A DNA stretch of 43,660 nt from Promethearchaeota archaeon (GCA_019058515.1 JAHPYY010000189.1:1-43660); one strand, 5' to 3'; positions 17,557 to 26,575 are shown, counted from the stretch's first letter. Notes: a model not told the origin generated them from the sequence alone. Made by a program: numbers and translations.

Positions 17557-17594
17557 CTGCTGTTAGAATAATTTAGGTTATTCTAACATAGCAG
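17557..17594 (+). repeat. Strong inverted repeat upstream of the four-helix membrane gene
   Basis: GTTAGAATAA (17562-17571) and TTATTCTAAC (17578-17587) are perfect 10-bp arms around the loop TTTAGG. CTGCT (17557-17561) pairs with AGCAG (17590-17594) outside a two-base bulge. It lies about 70 bp before the next start. It could be a terminator for the upstream gene, an operator, or a mobile-element end. No copy was noticed elsewhere in the window. Confidence 0.5.
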
Positions 17595-17662
17595 TTTCAC
17601 ATTAACTCTAAGATTATATAAATAAAATGACTACTATAAAGTAAAAAGGAAGGAGAAAACAG

Positions 17663-18082
17663 ATGACTCAATTAAAAAAAATCTGGAAGAAGGCGATAAA
17701 ACTAGCTATCGCTGGAGGAGTAGCATTCTGGGTAATCACATTCGCTTTATCCCTGACTCCCATAGCCGTGGAGTACAGAACTGCCCTTTCAATTTCATAT
17801 CTTCCAATAATTCTTATTGAGTCTGTGCTCGGGGGCATGATCATCAGTTACTGCCTCAGCTATTCCTCGCTTCGTTTTTACGACAAGATTCCAACAGGGA
17901 GTCCAATTCTGAAATCTGTGATACTAAGCTTCGTCGCCTTAGGCATTGGTTTAATCTTGGTTTATGTTTCCGCAAGTCAAACGAGTATTGTCTTGCAAAT
18001 CTTCCTCATCGGCACAATATTTAACATACCACGGTTTCTCTCAGTTGGAATAGTCATTGACTATGCATACAAAAGGATATAA
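17663..18082 (+). CDS. Four-helix membrane protein of unknown function
   Basis: A 139-aa protein with about four hydrophobic helices: AIAGGVAFWVITFALSLTPI, the SISYLPIILIESVLGGMIIS region, SVILSFVALGIGLILVYVSA and IFLIGTIFNIPRFLSVGIVI. A good purine-rich ribosome-binding site (AAGGAAGGAG) lies 6 bases before the ATG, so the start is secure. Codons are richer in G+C than in neighbouring genes. The last three codons (AGG-ATA-TAA) fall at the junction with a duplicated acyl-CoA ligase fragment, so the natural C-terminus may have been cut there. No family is recognised. Confidence 0.6.
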   Translation: MTQLKKIWKKAIKLAIAGGVAFWVITFALSLTPIAVEYRTALSISYLPIILIESVLGGMIISYCLSYSSLRFYDKIPTGSPILKSVILSFVALGIGLILVYVSASQTSIVLQIFLIGTIFNIPRFLSVGIVIDYAYKRI

Positions 18083-18258
18083 ATATATCCTTCTTCATCA
18101 ATTTTAGCAAGATCACCAGTCCTTAACCATCTCTAACCACCTGCCTTAAAAAATACATTTTTATTCTCTTCGGGTCTATTATAGTAACCTATCATTACTT
18201 GAGGTCCTGAAACAACTAATTCACCTGCGTTTTCAAAAGGTAAAAATTCCAATCTTTC
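18077..18258 (-). pseudogene. Internal fragment of an acyl-CoA ligase
   Basis: These 182 bases align without gaps to 29492-29673 inside the intact acyl-CoA ligase at 29155-30828. They cover the segment encoding MMGYHNRPEENKK through RTGDLAKIDEEG. The copy has diverged and carries a nonsense codon (TAT to TAG) in the AGGYRWLR segment, so it is not functional. Both ends are abrupt. Confidence 0.85.
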
Positions 18259-18373
18259 ACATCTTATACACATTTCTTCCCTGAGGTTTAATTAGAATGA
18301 ACGAAAAAAATCCACAACAAATATATAAGATTAGTAATGCTCTTTTTGGGGGATATTGAAAACATTTATGTAA

Positions 18374-20029
18374 ATGAAAGTTTTAATATTTATCATGACA
18401 ATCCTTAGTCGTATATTGGGTAAGATTTTGAAACTTCCGCCAGCGAAGACTCGTAAAATCATAGTTGAACGCGATCTCAAGGTTCCAATGCCAGATGGCG
18501 TTGATTTATTGGCAGATCATTACTACCCTCGAGTTGACAAGAACCCTCCAACTGTACTTGTCCGTTCACCCTACGGTAGACGTATCGTTTTTGGACTTTT
18601 ATACGGTCGATTCTTTGCAGAGCGTGGATTTCAAGTATTGATCCAGAGTTGTAGGGGAACCTTCGGCTCGGGTGGTCAATTTTATCCCTTCGTTAATGAA
18701 CATGACGATGGCATCGCTACCATTGAGTGGATCAAAAAACAGGATTGGTTCTCTGGTGAACTTGTTACAAATGGCGGTAGTTATCTCGGTTACGTCCAAT
18801 GGACAGTAGCCCGCGATGCTGGATCTTTACTAAAAGCGATGGCAACTCAAGTTTGCAACTCTGATTTTGGTTCTATGCACTATCCTGGGGGATCTTTTTC
18901 ATTCCATGGTGCCCTTTCTTGGATAGCAACGACTGCTATTCAGGAGAGTTCCAGCATCCTAAAGAGTATGTTATCTAATCCATATAAAAAAATCAATCCC
19001 GTTATAAATCATCTTCCCTTACAGAACGCCGTTGAACTCGCAATTGGGAAATCAATACCTCATTGGCAGGATTGGCTTAAACACAATAATCCTGAAGATG
19101 AATATTGGAAACAATCAGACTTTAGAAAATCATTAACTGAGTTGTCCATACCAGTTAATATGATTGGCGGGTGGTATGATATCTTCCTTCCATGGCAACT
19201 CAGAGACTATGCAGTTCTCCGTGGAGCAGGTAATCAACCATTTCTTACTATCGGTCCTTGGGTGCATGATGATATGTCTGTTATGGGAATGGCTGTACAT
19301 GAAGCGATCACATGGTTTAATGCTCATCTCAGTGGTGATCGAAGTGAACTCAGGAAGGAACCTGTTAGACTCTTTATAATGGGGATTAATGAATGGCAGA
19401 ATTTCTCGGATTGGCCACCATCAGGTTCTCAACTGCAACGTTGGCACCTCCAAACAAACAGTAGTTTAAGCCCTGATGCTTCTACAGAATCAGAGCCTGA
19501 CCACTATCGATACGATCCTAATGACCCAACGCCCGTAGTGGGTGGTACATTTCTTGGTCCAAATTCAGGTCCTCAAAAGAATAATGATCTAGAATCTAGA
19601 TCAGATGTACTTGTGTATACAAGTGCTAAGCTTGAACAAGATCTGGAGGTTATCGGCCCTATACAAGCTGAGCTCTATGTCCATTCCAACCTCGAATATA
19701 CAGATTTCTTTGCACGCCTTTGTGATGTTAATTCTTCGGGTAAATCTATTAACATTTGTGACGGAATACTTCGTATAGCACCAGGAAAGTATAAAGTGGA
19801 ATCTGATGGCTGTATCAAGATTATTATTAACCTCTGGCCAACAGCATATCGTTTCCTTCGTAAACATCGTATACGAGTTCAAGTATCGAGTGGCGCTCAC
19901 CCACGTTTTGTACGTAATTTTGGTACTGGAGAACCATTGGCAACTGCAACAAAGCTTATTATTGCCGAACAGACCATATATCACGATCCAACTCATCCAT
20001 CTGCGATTATCCTCCCAGTTATGAAATAA
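18374..20029 (+). CDS. CocE/NonD-type alpha/beta hydrolase (X-Pro dipeptidyl-peptidase-like)
   Basis: At 551 aa it has the usual length of the CocE/X-prolyl aminopeptidase family. The N-terminal alpha/beta hydrolase domain has MPDGVDLLADHYYPR, the SPYGR and SCRGTFGSGG loops, and the nucleophile elbow NGGSYLGY with Ser136. The catalytic Asp and His likely lie in GGWYDIFLPW and IGPWVHDD. The C-terminal ~200 residues form the family's jelly-roll domain, with VYTSAKLEQDLEVIGPIQAE and RVQVSSGAHPRFVRN. The family hydrolyses acyl-proline peptides, esters or glutaryl amides; the substrate is unknown here. Composition is visibly less AT-rich than its surroundings, hinting at transfer. A decayed 3' copy lies at 28934-29076, and both copies face an acyl-CoA ligase gene tail-to-tail. 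Confidence 0.85.
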   Translation: MKVLIFIMTILSRILGKILKLPPAKTRKIIVERDLKVPMPDGVDLLADHYYPRVDKNPPTVLVRSPYGRRIVFGLLYGRFFAERGFQVLIQSCRGTFGSGGQFYPFVNEHDDGIATIEWIKKQDWFSGELVTNGGSYLGYVQWTVARDAGSLLKAMATQVCNSDFGSMHYPGGSFSFHGALSWIATTAIQESSSILKSMLSNPYKKINPVINHLPLQNAVELAIGKSIPHWQDWLKHNNPEDEYWKQSDFRKSLTELSIPVNMIGGWYDIFLPWQLRDYAVLRGAGNQPFLTIGPWVHDDMSVMGMAVHEAITWFNAHLSGDRSELRKEPVRLFIMGINEWQNFSDWPPSGSQLQRWHLQTNSSLSPDASTESEPDHYRYDPNDPTPVVGGTFLGPNSGPQKNNDLESRSDVLVYTSAKLEQDLEVIGPIQAELYVHSNLEYTDFFARLCDVNSSGKSINICDGILRIAPGKYKVESDGCIKIIINLWPTAYRFLRKHRIRVQVSSGAHPRFVRNFGTGEPLATATKLIIAEQTIYHDPTHPSAIILPVMK

Positions 20030-20099
20030 ATTTCATTTAATAGACCGAAAAAATTAGAAATTAAGGAACTTAAGTTAAAAAAAATCTAAAATCTTCATT

Positions 20100-20218
20100 C
20101 ATTCTATCTCTGTTTTGTGACTTGATTCTCTCTTAGCTTTCTTCTTAAGATCTTACCAGCAGGACTTTTTGGCAAGTCATTTACAAATTCTATGATTCTA
20201 GGATAACAATACGCCGCT
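20100..20218 (-). pseudogene. 3' fragment of an acyl-CoA ligase
   Basis: The fragment matches the 3' end of the ligase at 29155-29270 and still reads PKSPAGKILRRKLREN, the A10 segment of AMP-binding enzymes, without the rest of the gene. The final residues differ from the intact copy (NQVTKQR against NEIKNKK), so this was a diverged paralogue, not a fresh duplicate. It lies tail-to-tail with the CocE gene, as the intact ligase does with the CocE remnant. Confidence 0.8.
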
Positions 20219-20305
20219 TTCCAATCAAAGATATGATTTTCTTCTGAAAAAAATTTTGATAATTTATAAAAAAATAAAAGTTATTTAAGGAATTATAAAT
20301 AAATT

Positions 20306-20358
20306 GATAGAATTTATAATATCTCTAATTCTTTTTATCTTACTTAAAGCTTTAAAAT
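20306..20358 (-). repeat. Fragment matching the 3' end and downstream flank of the alcohol dehydrogenase
   Basis: About 53 bases match 21727-21779, which covers the last codons of the Zn-alcohol dehydrogenase and its 3' flank. The shared core GATAGAATTTATAATATCTC is identical, with substitutions after it. The rest of 20219-20541 shows no gene. Confidence 0.65.
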
Positions 20359-20541
20359 TGTGAAGGGAGATTCTTCTCAGGGAAATAATTCCATTATCAT
20401 CTTACCAGAATTAGTTTAATTTATTAAGAAATTTATGAAAATTTCAAATCCAAAAATAAATTTATTAAGAATAATGAAAGTGAATAAGCCAGAAATTCTT
20501 GGGAACTTATAAATTTCTAATTAAAAAAGAAAAAAAACTTA

Positions 20542-21624
20542 TTATTTGAAGAGCGATTGAATAAATTCCCCAATCTTTTGAATAGCATCTTTTGCTTCAG
20601 GTAAATCATAAAATCCAAATAATTGAAACACATGAATTGTATCTTTCCATTCCTGTAATGTAGCATTAACACCAGCAGCCTTAGCTTGCTCAATAAACCG
20701 AGTAGAGTGGTCATATAACATTTCACTTGTACTTACTTGAATCAAAATTGGAGGTAATCCTTTCAATTCTGCTTGAACAGGTGAAATATAAGGAATATTT
20801 GGATCTTCTCCTGCTAAGTAAGCTACATTCCACCAAAACATTCCTATATCTGCTAAAATAGGATCTGTATTTGCATTTTCATAAAATGTAACACTTTCAC
20901 CAGTAAAATCAATAGCAGGAGATAACGCTACTGCCCCTGCAGGTAAAACAATTCCATTATCTCGTAGTTTTAATAGAGTAGTTAATGTTAAATTACCTCC
21001 AGCTGAATCTCCTGCAATTATAATATTTTCTGCTTTAAATCCTTTAGAAAGAAGCCATTTATAAGCAGTAACACAATCCTCTAAAGATGCAGGAAAAGGG
21101 TGTTCAGGAGCAAGACGATAATCGACACTTAATACTCGCATTTTAGTAAGTTGTGCAATTTCTATTGTTAAAGCTCTATGAGTTTTTGGAGACATTAATA
21201 CCCATCCACCACCGTGAAAATAGAGAATTACTTTTTTTTCATTAGCTCCAAGCACTGTCTGCCATTCAGCAGGAACACCTCCAGCATCAATTTCTTCTAT
21301 TTTAATATCTTCTGGAAGTGGATATTGCTCTAGTTGGCGTTCTATTAAATAATCTACAGCAAAACGGAAAAATCTCGCCAGTAGATGCATCTCCTCATCG
21401 GTGAAAAAGCCATAAAATTCATCTATAAATTCTTCATTTTTCGATAGCAATTGAAAAAACTTTTCATTTCCTTCTGAAATTCTTTGCATATAAGCTTGGA
21501 GATTAAAACCTTTATTTTCTTCGATTTTAAGGAATTCTAGCCCACCTTTAAATTGAAGATTTTGCATCTCATCAAAGGCTTTAAGAACTTCAGGTCGAAT
21601 TTTTGATCTGTCTAATATTGTCAT
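20542..21624 (-). CDS. Alpha/beta hydrolase (esterase) of the hormone-sensitive-lipase family
   Basis: A 360-aa protein. The oxyanion motif HGGGW lies in LYFHGGGWVLMSP, the nucleophile elbow GDSAGG lies in IIAGDSAGGNLT, and the catalytic Asp and His are expected in STSEMLYDHS and DTIHVFQLF. DYRLAPEHPFPASLED is also characteristic of the family. The N-terminal ~110 residues are helical and probably form the cap. Such enzymes hydrolyse short-chain esters in the cytoplasm. It is co-oriented with the alcohol dehydrogenase about 140 bp upstream, so joint processing of an ester and its alcohol is possible but unproven. Confidence 0.85.
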   Translation of the reverse strand: MTILDRSKIRPEVLKAFDEMQNLQFKGGLEFLKIEENKGFNLQAYMQRISEGNEKFFQLLSKNEEFIDEFYGFFTDEEMHLLARFFRFAVDYLIERQLEQYPLPEDIKIEEIDAGGVPAEWQTVLGANEKKVILYFHGGGWVLMSPKTHRALTIEIAQLTKMRVLSVDYRLAPEHPFPASLEDCVTAYKWLLSKGFKAENIIIAGDSAGGNLTLTTLLKLRDNGIVLPAGAVALSPAIDFTGESVTFYENANTDPILADIGMFWWNVAYLAGEDPNIPYISPVQAELKGLPPILIQVSTSEMLYDHSTRFIEQAKAAGVNATLQEWKDTIHVFQLFGFYDLPEAKDAIQKIGEFIQSLFK

Positions 21625-21764
21625 ACTAATTTCAATCTCTTTATCAATTATTTAAGAATATTATTTTTCTTTATTTTAGTGTTGTTATAAAGTTCTTTAA
21701 AACAGTATTTCGAAAAAAAAGAAATAGATAGAATTTATAATATCTCTAATGCTTTTTGCCGTAC

Positions 21765-22859
21765 TTAAATCTTTAAAATCGGTTTAATAACAAGACCTTT
21801 TTCCATATCTTCTACGGCTTTGTTTATATCTTCAAAAGAATAATACTTAACAAAACGGTCATAAGGCAATTTGCCCTGAACATACAGGTCAATAAGAACT
21901 GGAATGAAAAGATCTGGTATTGCATTACCTTCTATAATTCCTTTAATTGTTCGTCCGTTCATTATCAGGTCCATGTTAAGAGTAACTTCTGTCTCCGGGG
22001 CAACAGCTCCAACCTGGCCGCATACACCCATTGGACCTAATGAATCAACTGCCTGGCGTAGAATGGAAGGATTTCCAACGCATTCAAGAGTATAATTTGC
22101 ACCTGTCTCAGTAATATTCATAATAACATCTACTGGGTTTGCATCCTTCGGATTAATTATGTGTGTAGCTCCGAGTTCTTTTGCTAGTTCCAGGCGATCA
22201 GACATTAGATCAATTGCGATTATTTTGGTACAACCGGCGATAACAGCTCCGAGAATTGCACTCATTCCGACTGTTCCGGTTCCGAATACAGCAATAGAAG
22301 AGCCAGGTTTGGGTTTTAAAGAGTTAAATACGGAACCTACTCCAGTTTGGATTCCACATCCAAGCGGAGCGAGCATTTCAAGCGGCACATCCTGTTTTAC
22401 TTTAACAACACTTGTTTCATTGGCAAGTGCGTGAGTAGCGAAAGCTGACTGGCAGAAAAAAGATCCATGAATATTCTGGCTCCCCTTCTTTAATGTAGTA
22501 CTCCCGTCAGACCGTACTCCACTGAAATTTATTGGCAAAAAAGAGTGACAATATGTGTTCATGCCGGATTTACACGAAGGGCATATCCCACAGCAATCCC
22601 ATGACATTACTACATGATCTTCGGGTTTGACTTTTCTAATATTTTTCCCAACCTTTTCCACAACACCAGCACCTTCATGGCCGAGAACTCCTGGAAGCGG
22701 GAATGGCAAAAATTGATCTCTCGCTGCCAGATCCGTGTGGCATATTCCGCATCCTACAATACGAACAAGCACTTCATTATCCCTTGGATCATCAATTTGT
22801 ATCTGGTCGATCTTAAAAGCAGCAGATTTTTCATATGTAACGGCAGCTTTAATATCCAT
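21765..22859 (-). CDS. Zinc-dependent alcohol dehydrogenase (aryl-alcohol dehydrogenase-like, MDR family)
   Basis: A 364-aa medium-chain dehydrogenase. The catalytic zinc ligands are in CGICHTD and LGHEGAGVV plus a later Cys (APLGCGIQTG). The structural zinc motif is CCGICPSCKSGMNTYC, and the NAD(P) fold has GTGTVGMSA. The pattern is nearest to benzyl/aryl-alcohol dehydrogenases. It would oxidise a primary alcohol to the aldehyde, which the tungsten aldehyde oxidoreductase on the opposite strand could turn into an acid. Such a chain would feed the aromatic pathway at 29-41 kb, which is inference from context. The sequence is less AT-rich than its flanks, suggesting later acquisition. A 53-base copy of its 3' end lies at 20306-20358. 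Confidence 0.85.
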   Translation of the reverse strand: MDIKAAVTYEKSAAFKIDQIQIDDPRDNEVLVRIVGCGICHTDLAARDQFLPFPLPGVLGHEGAGVVEKVGKNIRKVKPEDHVVMSWDCCGICPSCKSGMNTYCHSFLPINFSGVRSDGSTTLKKGSQNIHGSFFCQSAFATHALANETSVVKVKQDVPLEMLAPLGCGIQTGVGSVFNSLKPKPGSSIAVFGTGTVGMSAILGAVIAGCTKIIAIDLMSDRLELAKELGATHIINPKDANPVDVIMNITETGANYTLECVGNPSILRQAVDSLGPMGVCGQVGAVAPETEVTLNMDLIMNGRTIKGIIEGNAIPDLFIPVLIDLYVQGKLPYDRFVKYYSFEDINKAVEDMEKGLVIKPILKI

Positions 22860-23092
22860 TTTTTTATTCCCTGTTGTTTTGTTTTTAATAAAATATATTT
22901 TTATATGAATTTAATAATTATGGGATTCATACATTATAAGAGTAATAATTGTTTAAGTTTCAAAATAAAATCAAGAAATATTGAAGCGAAATCGTCAATA
23001 ATTTTAGAATTATTATTGAAGCATCATAAAATTTATTATGAGTTTCAGTCAATAATCTAAAAATATTAATGAATGATTGAACTGTTTTTCTT

Positions 23093-23158
23093 GAGGTGCT
23101 AGATTTACCAAAAGAAATTTTAAGAGTAAATATGACCAATCTTAAAGCTAATTTTGAA
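23093..23158 (+). pseudogene. Fragment of an aldehyde:ferredoxin oxidoreductase 5' end
   Basis: These 66 bases align gap-free with 23880-23945, covering the ribosome-binding site, the start region and the first ~18 codons of the intact AOR gene (encoding ILRVNMTNL). The reading breaks off immediately after, with no trace of the rest. Confidence 0.8.
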
Positions 23159-23459
23159 TTAGAATCAAAAGCATCCTGATATTTTATTTAAGTGTGTATT
23201 AATTTGGATTAGTTCAATAATTAAATTTTCTGTTGAACTCTGAAATAATGATTAAATTAGTAGTATGTTGATTTATAAAATTGTATATAAAACTATTTAT
23301 TGAGAAAATATTAAGCATAAAGAAATGTGGATTCACCTTAGATATAGTTTATAGTATTATTCATGTGTTTTTAAACTAAACAGAGATTGAAACTGACTAC
23401 TACTTTCATTTAACTTTTTATTTTATCATGTCTTATTAAAGTTATAATAAAAAGTAATA

Positions 23460-23610
23460 ATAAAGACCCCTTGGTCCAGCTTGGATAAGATTGTAAGCAA
23501 TTTACAAGCCATACAATGCAACGCCCTCCTAAAGCGAAGATTGGGAGTTCAATAAGATATTCACCTCGCATTTCTTGAAAAAATCCCCTCGGGCCTGCTT
23601 TAAATTTCCC
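23460..23610. other. GC-richer island with an imperfect direct repeat, unclassified
   Basis: The island stands out from very AT-rich flanks. CCCCTTGGTCCAGCTT (23467-23482) and CCCCTCGGGCCTGCTT (23585-23600) agree at 13 of 16 positions, 118 bases apart. On the minus strand both encode AGPRG, in two different frames, and about 45 codons are open (FFQEMRGEYLIELPIFALGG), so a frameshifted gene remnant is likely. A tRNA-like D-arm is suggested by GGTCCAGCTTGGATAAGAT, but no acceptor stem pairs. Confidence 0.35.
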
Positions 23611-23835
23611 TTTGTAGTTTTTTGATTTGTAAAATCTTTATCCAGTCTCCAATTTGAATTATACTATAAGATAAAAATGTATTGTTTTAATTAATTAAGT
23701 CATTCATAAACTTTTAAAAAATTAAATTAAGAATTCAAATAACTTTAATCAATTTTACTAAGTGGCATATATCTTCACAGATTACTCCCCTGAAATATGT
23801 ATCTTATCGTTATATCATTGAATACATAACGAGCG

Positions 23836-23843
23836 TTTAAATA
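23836..23843 (+). promoter_or_regulatory. TATA-like box of the AOR gene
   Basis: TTTAAATA lies about 49 bases before the preferred TTG start at 23892. With the usual 24-28 base offset this leaves a leader of roughly 20 bases containing the GAGGTG ribosome-binding site. Confidence 0.4.
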
Positions 23844-23891
23844 AAACAAAAATATTATAATTAATTATCTAAAAAAATAGAGGTGTTAAAT

Positions 23892-25622
23892 TTGCCAAAA
23901 AGAATTTTAAGAGTAAATATGACCAGTCTTGAAGCTAAATTTGAAGATTTTCCAGATGAATATAAAGCATTAGGTGGACGAGGTATGACATCGACAATAG
24001 TTGCAAAAGAAGTACCTCCAACATGTAACCCATTAGGTTCTCATAATAAGCTTGTATTTGCTCCTGGTATTGTAACTGGAACTGCTGCTCCAACTTCTGG
24101 TCGTCTATCAGTTGGTGGAAAATCCCCATTAACAGGTGGGATTAAAGAAGCCAATGCTGGTACAAATTTTTCTCAAAAACTTGGCAGAATGCGTATTGGA
24201 GCAATAATAGTAGAAGGGAAGCATGAAGGAACTGATTATTATCTCTTAAAAGTATCTAATGATGGAATAGAATTTATTAACGCGAATAAATGGTCAGGAA
24301 AAGGGTTATATGGAGTGTACAAAGACCTTTTCAAGGAATTTGGTGATAAAGTTGGTATTTGTAGTGTAGGAATTGCTGCAGAATTACTTGGAGCTATGTC
24401 AGGAGTGTGTTTTAATGATCCGGAAGGATTACCTAGTAGGTACGCGGGAAGAGGAGGTTTGGGTGCTGTAATGGCATCTAAAGGTTTAAAATTCATTGTT
24501 ATAGATGAAGCTGGGGCTCCTGGCGTAGAAATAGCAAATAATGATCTGTTTAGACAAGGAATTGGAAAGTTGAGAGATGCTCTTACTTCACATGATGCTA
24601 CAAAGTCAGGAGGTGCTCTTAACTCATATGGAACAAGTTCTTTGATAAATGTAATAAACGAAGCAGGTGGATTACCACAAAGAAACTTTTCTGCAGGTCA
24701 AAGTGATGAATCAGAAAAGGTATCTGGAGAGGTTAAAGCTGAGGAAATCAAGAAAAGAGGAGGTGTACGTCCTCATTTCTGTAGTCCCGGGTGTATCATT
24801 CAATGTTCTGAAGTTTGGTGTAAGCCAGGAGGAAAGGATCCCGTTGGTGTGCTTGAATATGAAAGTATTTGGGCTCTTGGACCAAATTGTGGAATCTATA
24901 ATTTGGATGATATAGGGGAATTAATTCGTGCTTGCAATGATTTAGGATGTGATACGATTGAAACAGGAGATACTTTAGCAGTAGCGATGGAGGGTGGTTT
25001 AAAAAATTTTGGAGACGGAAAAGGAGCTATTAAGCTTATGGAAGAAATTCGAAAAAAGACACCAACAGGCAAAATTTTAGTAAATGGAACAGAAATTACT
25101 GGAAAAGTGTTAGGAGTTACGAGGATTCCTACTGTAAAAGGGCAAGGATTACCTGCATATGATCCACGAGCTATCAAGGGTATAGGTGTTACTTATGCAA
25201 CAACGCCAATGGGTGCTGATCATACAGCAGGGTATGCAATTGCTACTGAAATTTTAGGTGTAGGTGGAAAATTAGATCCTTTGGATAGTAACAAGGTAGA
25301 ACTCTCGCGCAATTTACAGTTAGCTACTGCTGCTCTCGATGCTACTGGATATTGTCTCTTTGTAGCTATGGCTATACTAGATATTCCTGAAGGATTAGAA
25401 GGACTTGTCGAATCATTAAATGGTGTATTAGGCACTAACCTAACTGTAGAAGATATTCCCAAGATTGGAAAACAGATTATCGATATTGAATTAGAATTCA
25501 ACAAAAAAGCAGGGTTTACATCAATCCATGATCGCCTTCCAGAAATGTTTATAGAGGAAAAATTGCCTCCACATAATACAGTATTTGACATATCAAATGA
25601 AGATTTAGATAGTGTATTCTAA
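23892..25622 (+). CDS. aor: Aldehyde:ferredoxin oxidoreductase (tungsten enzyme)
   Basis: A protein of about 576 aa, in the range of the AOR family. The N-terminal domain has the family's ILRVNMT start, the GGRGM loop and PTSGRLSVGGKSPLTGG, which holds the pyranopterin. The Fe-S cluster and cofactor domains have CSPGCIIQCSEVW and the late Cys in DATGYCLFVAMAI. The enzyme oxidises aldehydes to acids and reduces ferredoxin, a low-potential donor that benzoyl-CoA reductase also needs. Start: the frame also opens at GTG 23883, but GAGGTG is itself a good ribosome-binding site for TTG 23892, giving the usual short N-terminus. A 66-bp copy of this 5' end lies 0.8 kb upstream. Substrate range is unknown; an aromatic aldehyde is possible from context. 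Confidence 0.9.
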   Translation: MPKRILRVNMTSLEAKFEDFPDEYKALGGRGMTSTIVAKEVPPTCNPLGSHNKLVFAPGIVTGTAAPTSGRLSVGGKSPLTGGIKEANAGTNFSQKLGRMRIGAIIVEGKHEGTDYYLLKVSNDGIEFINANKWSGKGLYGVYKDLFKEFGDKVGICSVGIAAELLGAMSGVCFNDPEGLPSRYAGRGGLGAVMASKGLKFIVIDEAGAPGVEIANNDLFRQGIGKLRDALTSHDATKSGGALNSYGTSSLINVINEAGGLPQRNFSAGQSDESEKVSGEVKAEEIKKRGGVRPHFCSPGCIIQCSEVWCKPGGKDPVGVLEYESIWALGPNCGIYNLDDIGELIRACNDLGCDTIETGDTLAVAMEGGLKNFGDGKGAIKLMEEIRKKTPTGKILVNGTEITGKVLGVTRIPTVKGQGLPAYDPRAIKGIGVTYATTPMGADHTAGYAIATEILGVGGKLDPLDSNKVELSRNLQLATAALDATGYCLFVAMAILDIPEGLEGLVESLNGVLGTNLTVEDIPKIGKQIIDIELEFNKKAGFTSIHDRLPEMFIEEKLPPHNTVFDISNEDLDSVF

Positions 25623-25778
25623 CTGAAATTTTAATTGAACAATATTAATATACATTAAACTATTTGGAGATTTTCGTAAGAAAACTACACCAGAGATTTC
25701 ATGTACTGCTTCATTATGATTCGATGTCGATAATTCTGATATAAATAGAATAATAGATTTTTTAAAGAAAATTTTAAA

Positions 25779-26090
25779 CTAATTGAGTATTTAGCCAATG
25801 TCTTAAATGCTGCTGTAGGAGCAAGTAAAGCGGCTGTTGACTTTGGGTGGATTCCAAAATCACAATAAGTTGGACAGAGTGGAAATACAGTTTCACCGAA
25901 GATTTACAATGCCTGTGGAATCTCAGGAACAATCCAACATTCAGTTGGAATGAAGAGTAGTGATATTATAATCTCAATTAATAAAGATCCTAAAGCTCCA
26001 ATCTTCCAATTTGCTAACTACGGGATTATTGGTGATCTTTGTGAAATATTACCTCTATTAACAAAAACATTAGAGAAAAAAATAAATAGT
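25779..26090 (+). pseudogene. C-terminal remnant of electron-transfer flavoprotein alpha subunit (EtfA/FixB)
   Basis: The frame reads [19 protein letters not shown], then TAA at 25866-25868 where the family has the Gln of QVGQTG, then [30 protein letters not shown] and [16 protein letters not shown]. This is the FAD-binding domain of EtfA with a CAA-to-TAA nonsense change. The N-terminal domain and EtfB are absent, so it is a dead fragment. The frame continues without family similarity to 26180. The preceding 25623-25778 shows nothing recognisable. Confidence 0.85.
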
Positions 26091-26148
26091 AATTCTAAAA
26101 AAGAACTTCATTACGATCTTTATTTCAATTATAAATTGTTATTACAAT

Positions 26149-26565
26149 TTATCTGTTTTCGAGACGGATACAACCTGTAGGACATACAATCATACATGAA
26201 GGAACTTTTTTCTTTTCTAATCTTGTGATACAGAGATCGCACTTTATGGCTACTTCTTGAATATTATCAAACTGCATAGCTTCATAATTGCATGCCTTGA
26301 TGCATTCTTTACATCCAATGCACAATTCGCTATTGATTAAAACTATACCTTGTTCATTTATCGATATCGCCTCTACAGAACAAACTTCCTTACAAGGAGG
26401 TATTTCACAATGATGGCAATAGATAGGAATGAAATCAGGAGATTGCTCAATCACTCGCACCAATCTTGGACCAATACCAAGTTTGTGCTCCTGTTTACAT
26501 GCTATTTCACAGGCATGACAACCCATACAGTTATTCTTATTAAATGTTAACAAAAACTTTTCCAT
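26149..26565 (-). CDS. Four-cluster [4Fe-4S] ferredoxin subunit (DmsB/HycB-like)
   Basis: A protein of about 138 aa with sixteen cluster Cys in four groups: [39 protein letters not shown] and [16 protein letters not shown] followed by CP. This is the electron-transfer subunit typical of molybdopterin oxidoreductases and AOR complexes. The frame can start eight codons earlier (ATG 26589), but that stretch contains the AGGAGG ribosome-binding site itself, so ATG 26565 (MEKFLLTF) is preferred. It lies directly downstream of the molybdopterin subunit on the same strand and is surely its partner. It could also pass electrons from the convergent AOR. Confidence 0.9.
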   Translation of the reverse strand: MEKFLLTFNKNNCMGCHACEIACKQEHKLGIGPRLVRVIEQSPDFIPIYCHHCEIPPCKEVCSVEAISINEQGIVLINSELCIGCKECIKACNYEAMQFDNIQEVAIKCDLCITRLEKKKVPSCMIVCPTGCIRLENR

Positions 26566-26575
26566 CTTATTCCTC

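Larger units (their letters stand above)
22860..23879. other. Long gene-free region with an AOR fragment and a GC-richer island
   Basis: This 1-kb spacer lies between divergent dehydrogenase and AOR genes. It holds the AOR 5' fragment (23093-23158), the GC-richer island at 23460-23610 and the AOR promoter. The remainder is AT-rich, with short frames only and no convincing gene. Confidence 0.5.

Noticed and set aside
23465..23560. A tRNA-Arg(CCT)-like gene
   Set aside because: A D-arm-like stretch and CTCCTAA look suggestive, but no acceptor stem pairs and the T-arm does not close.
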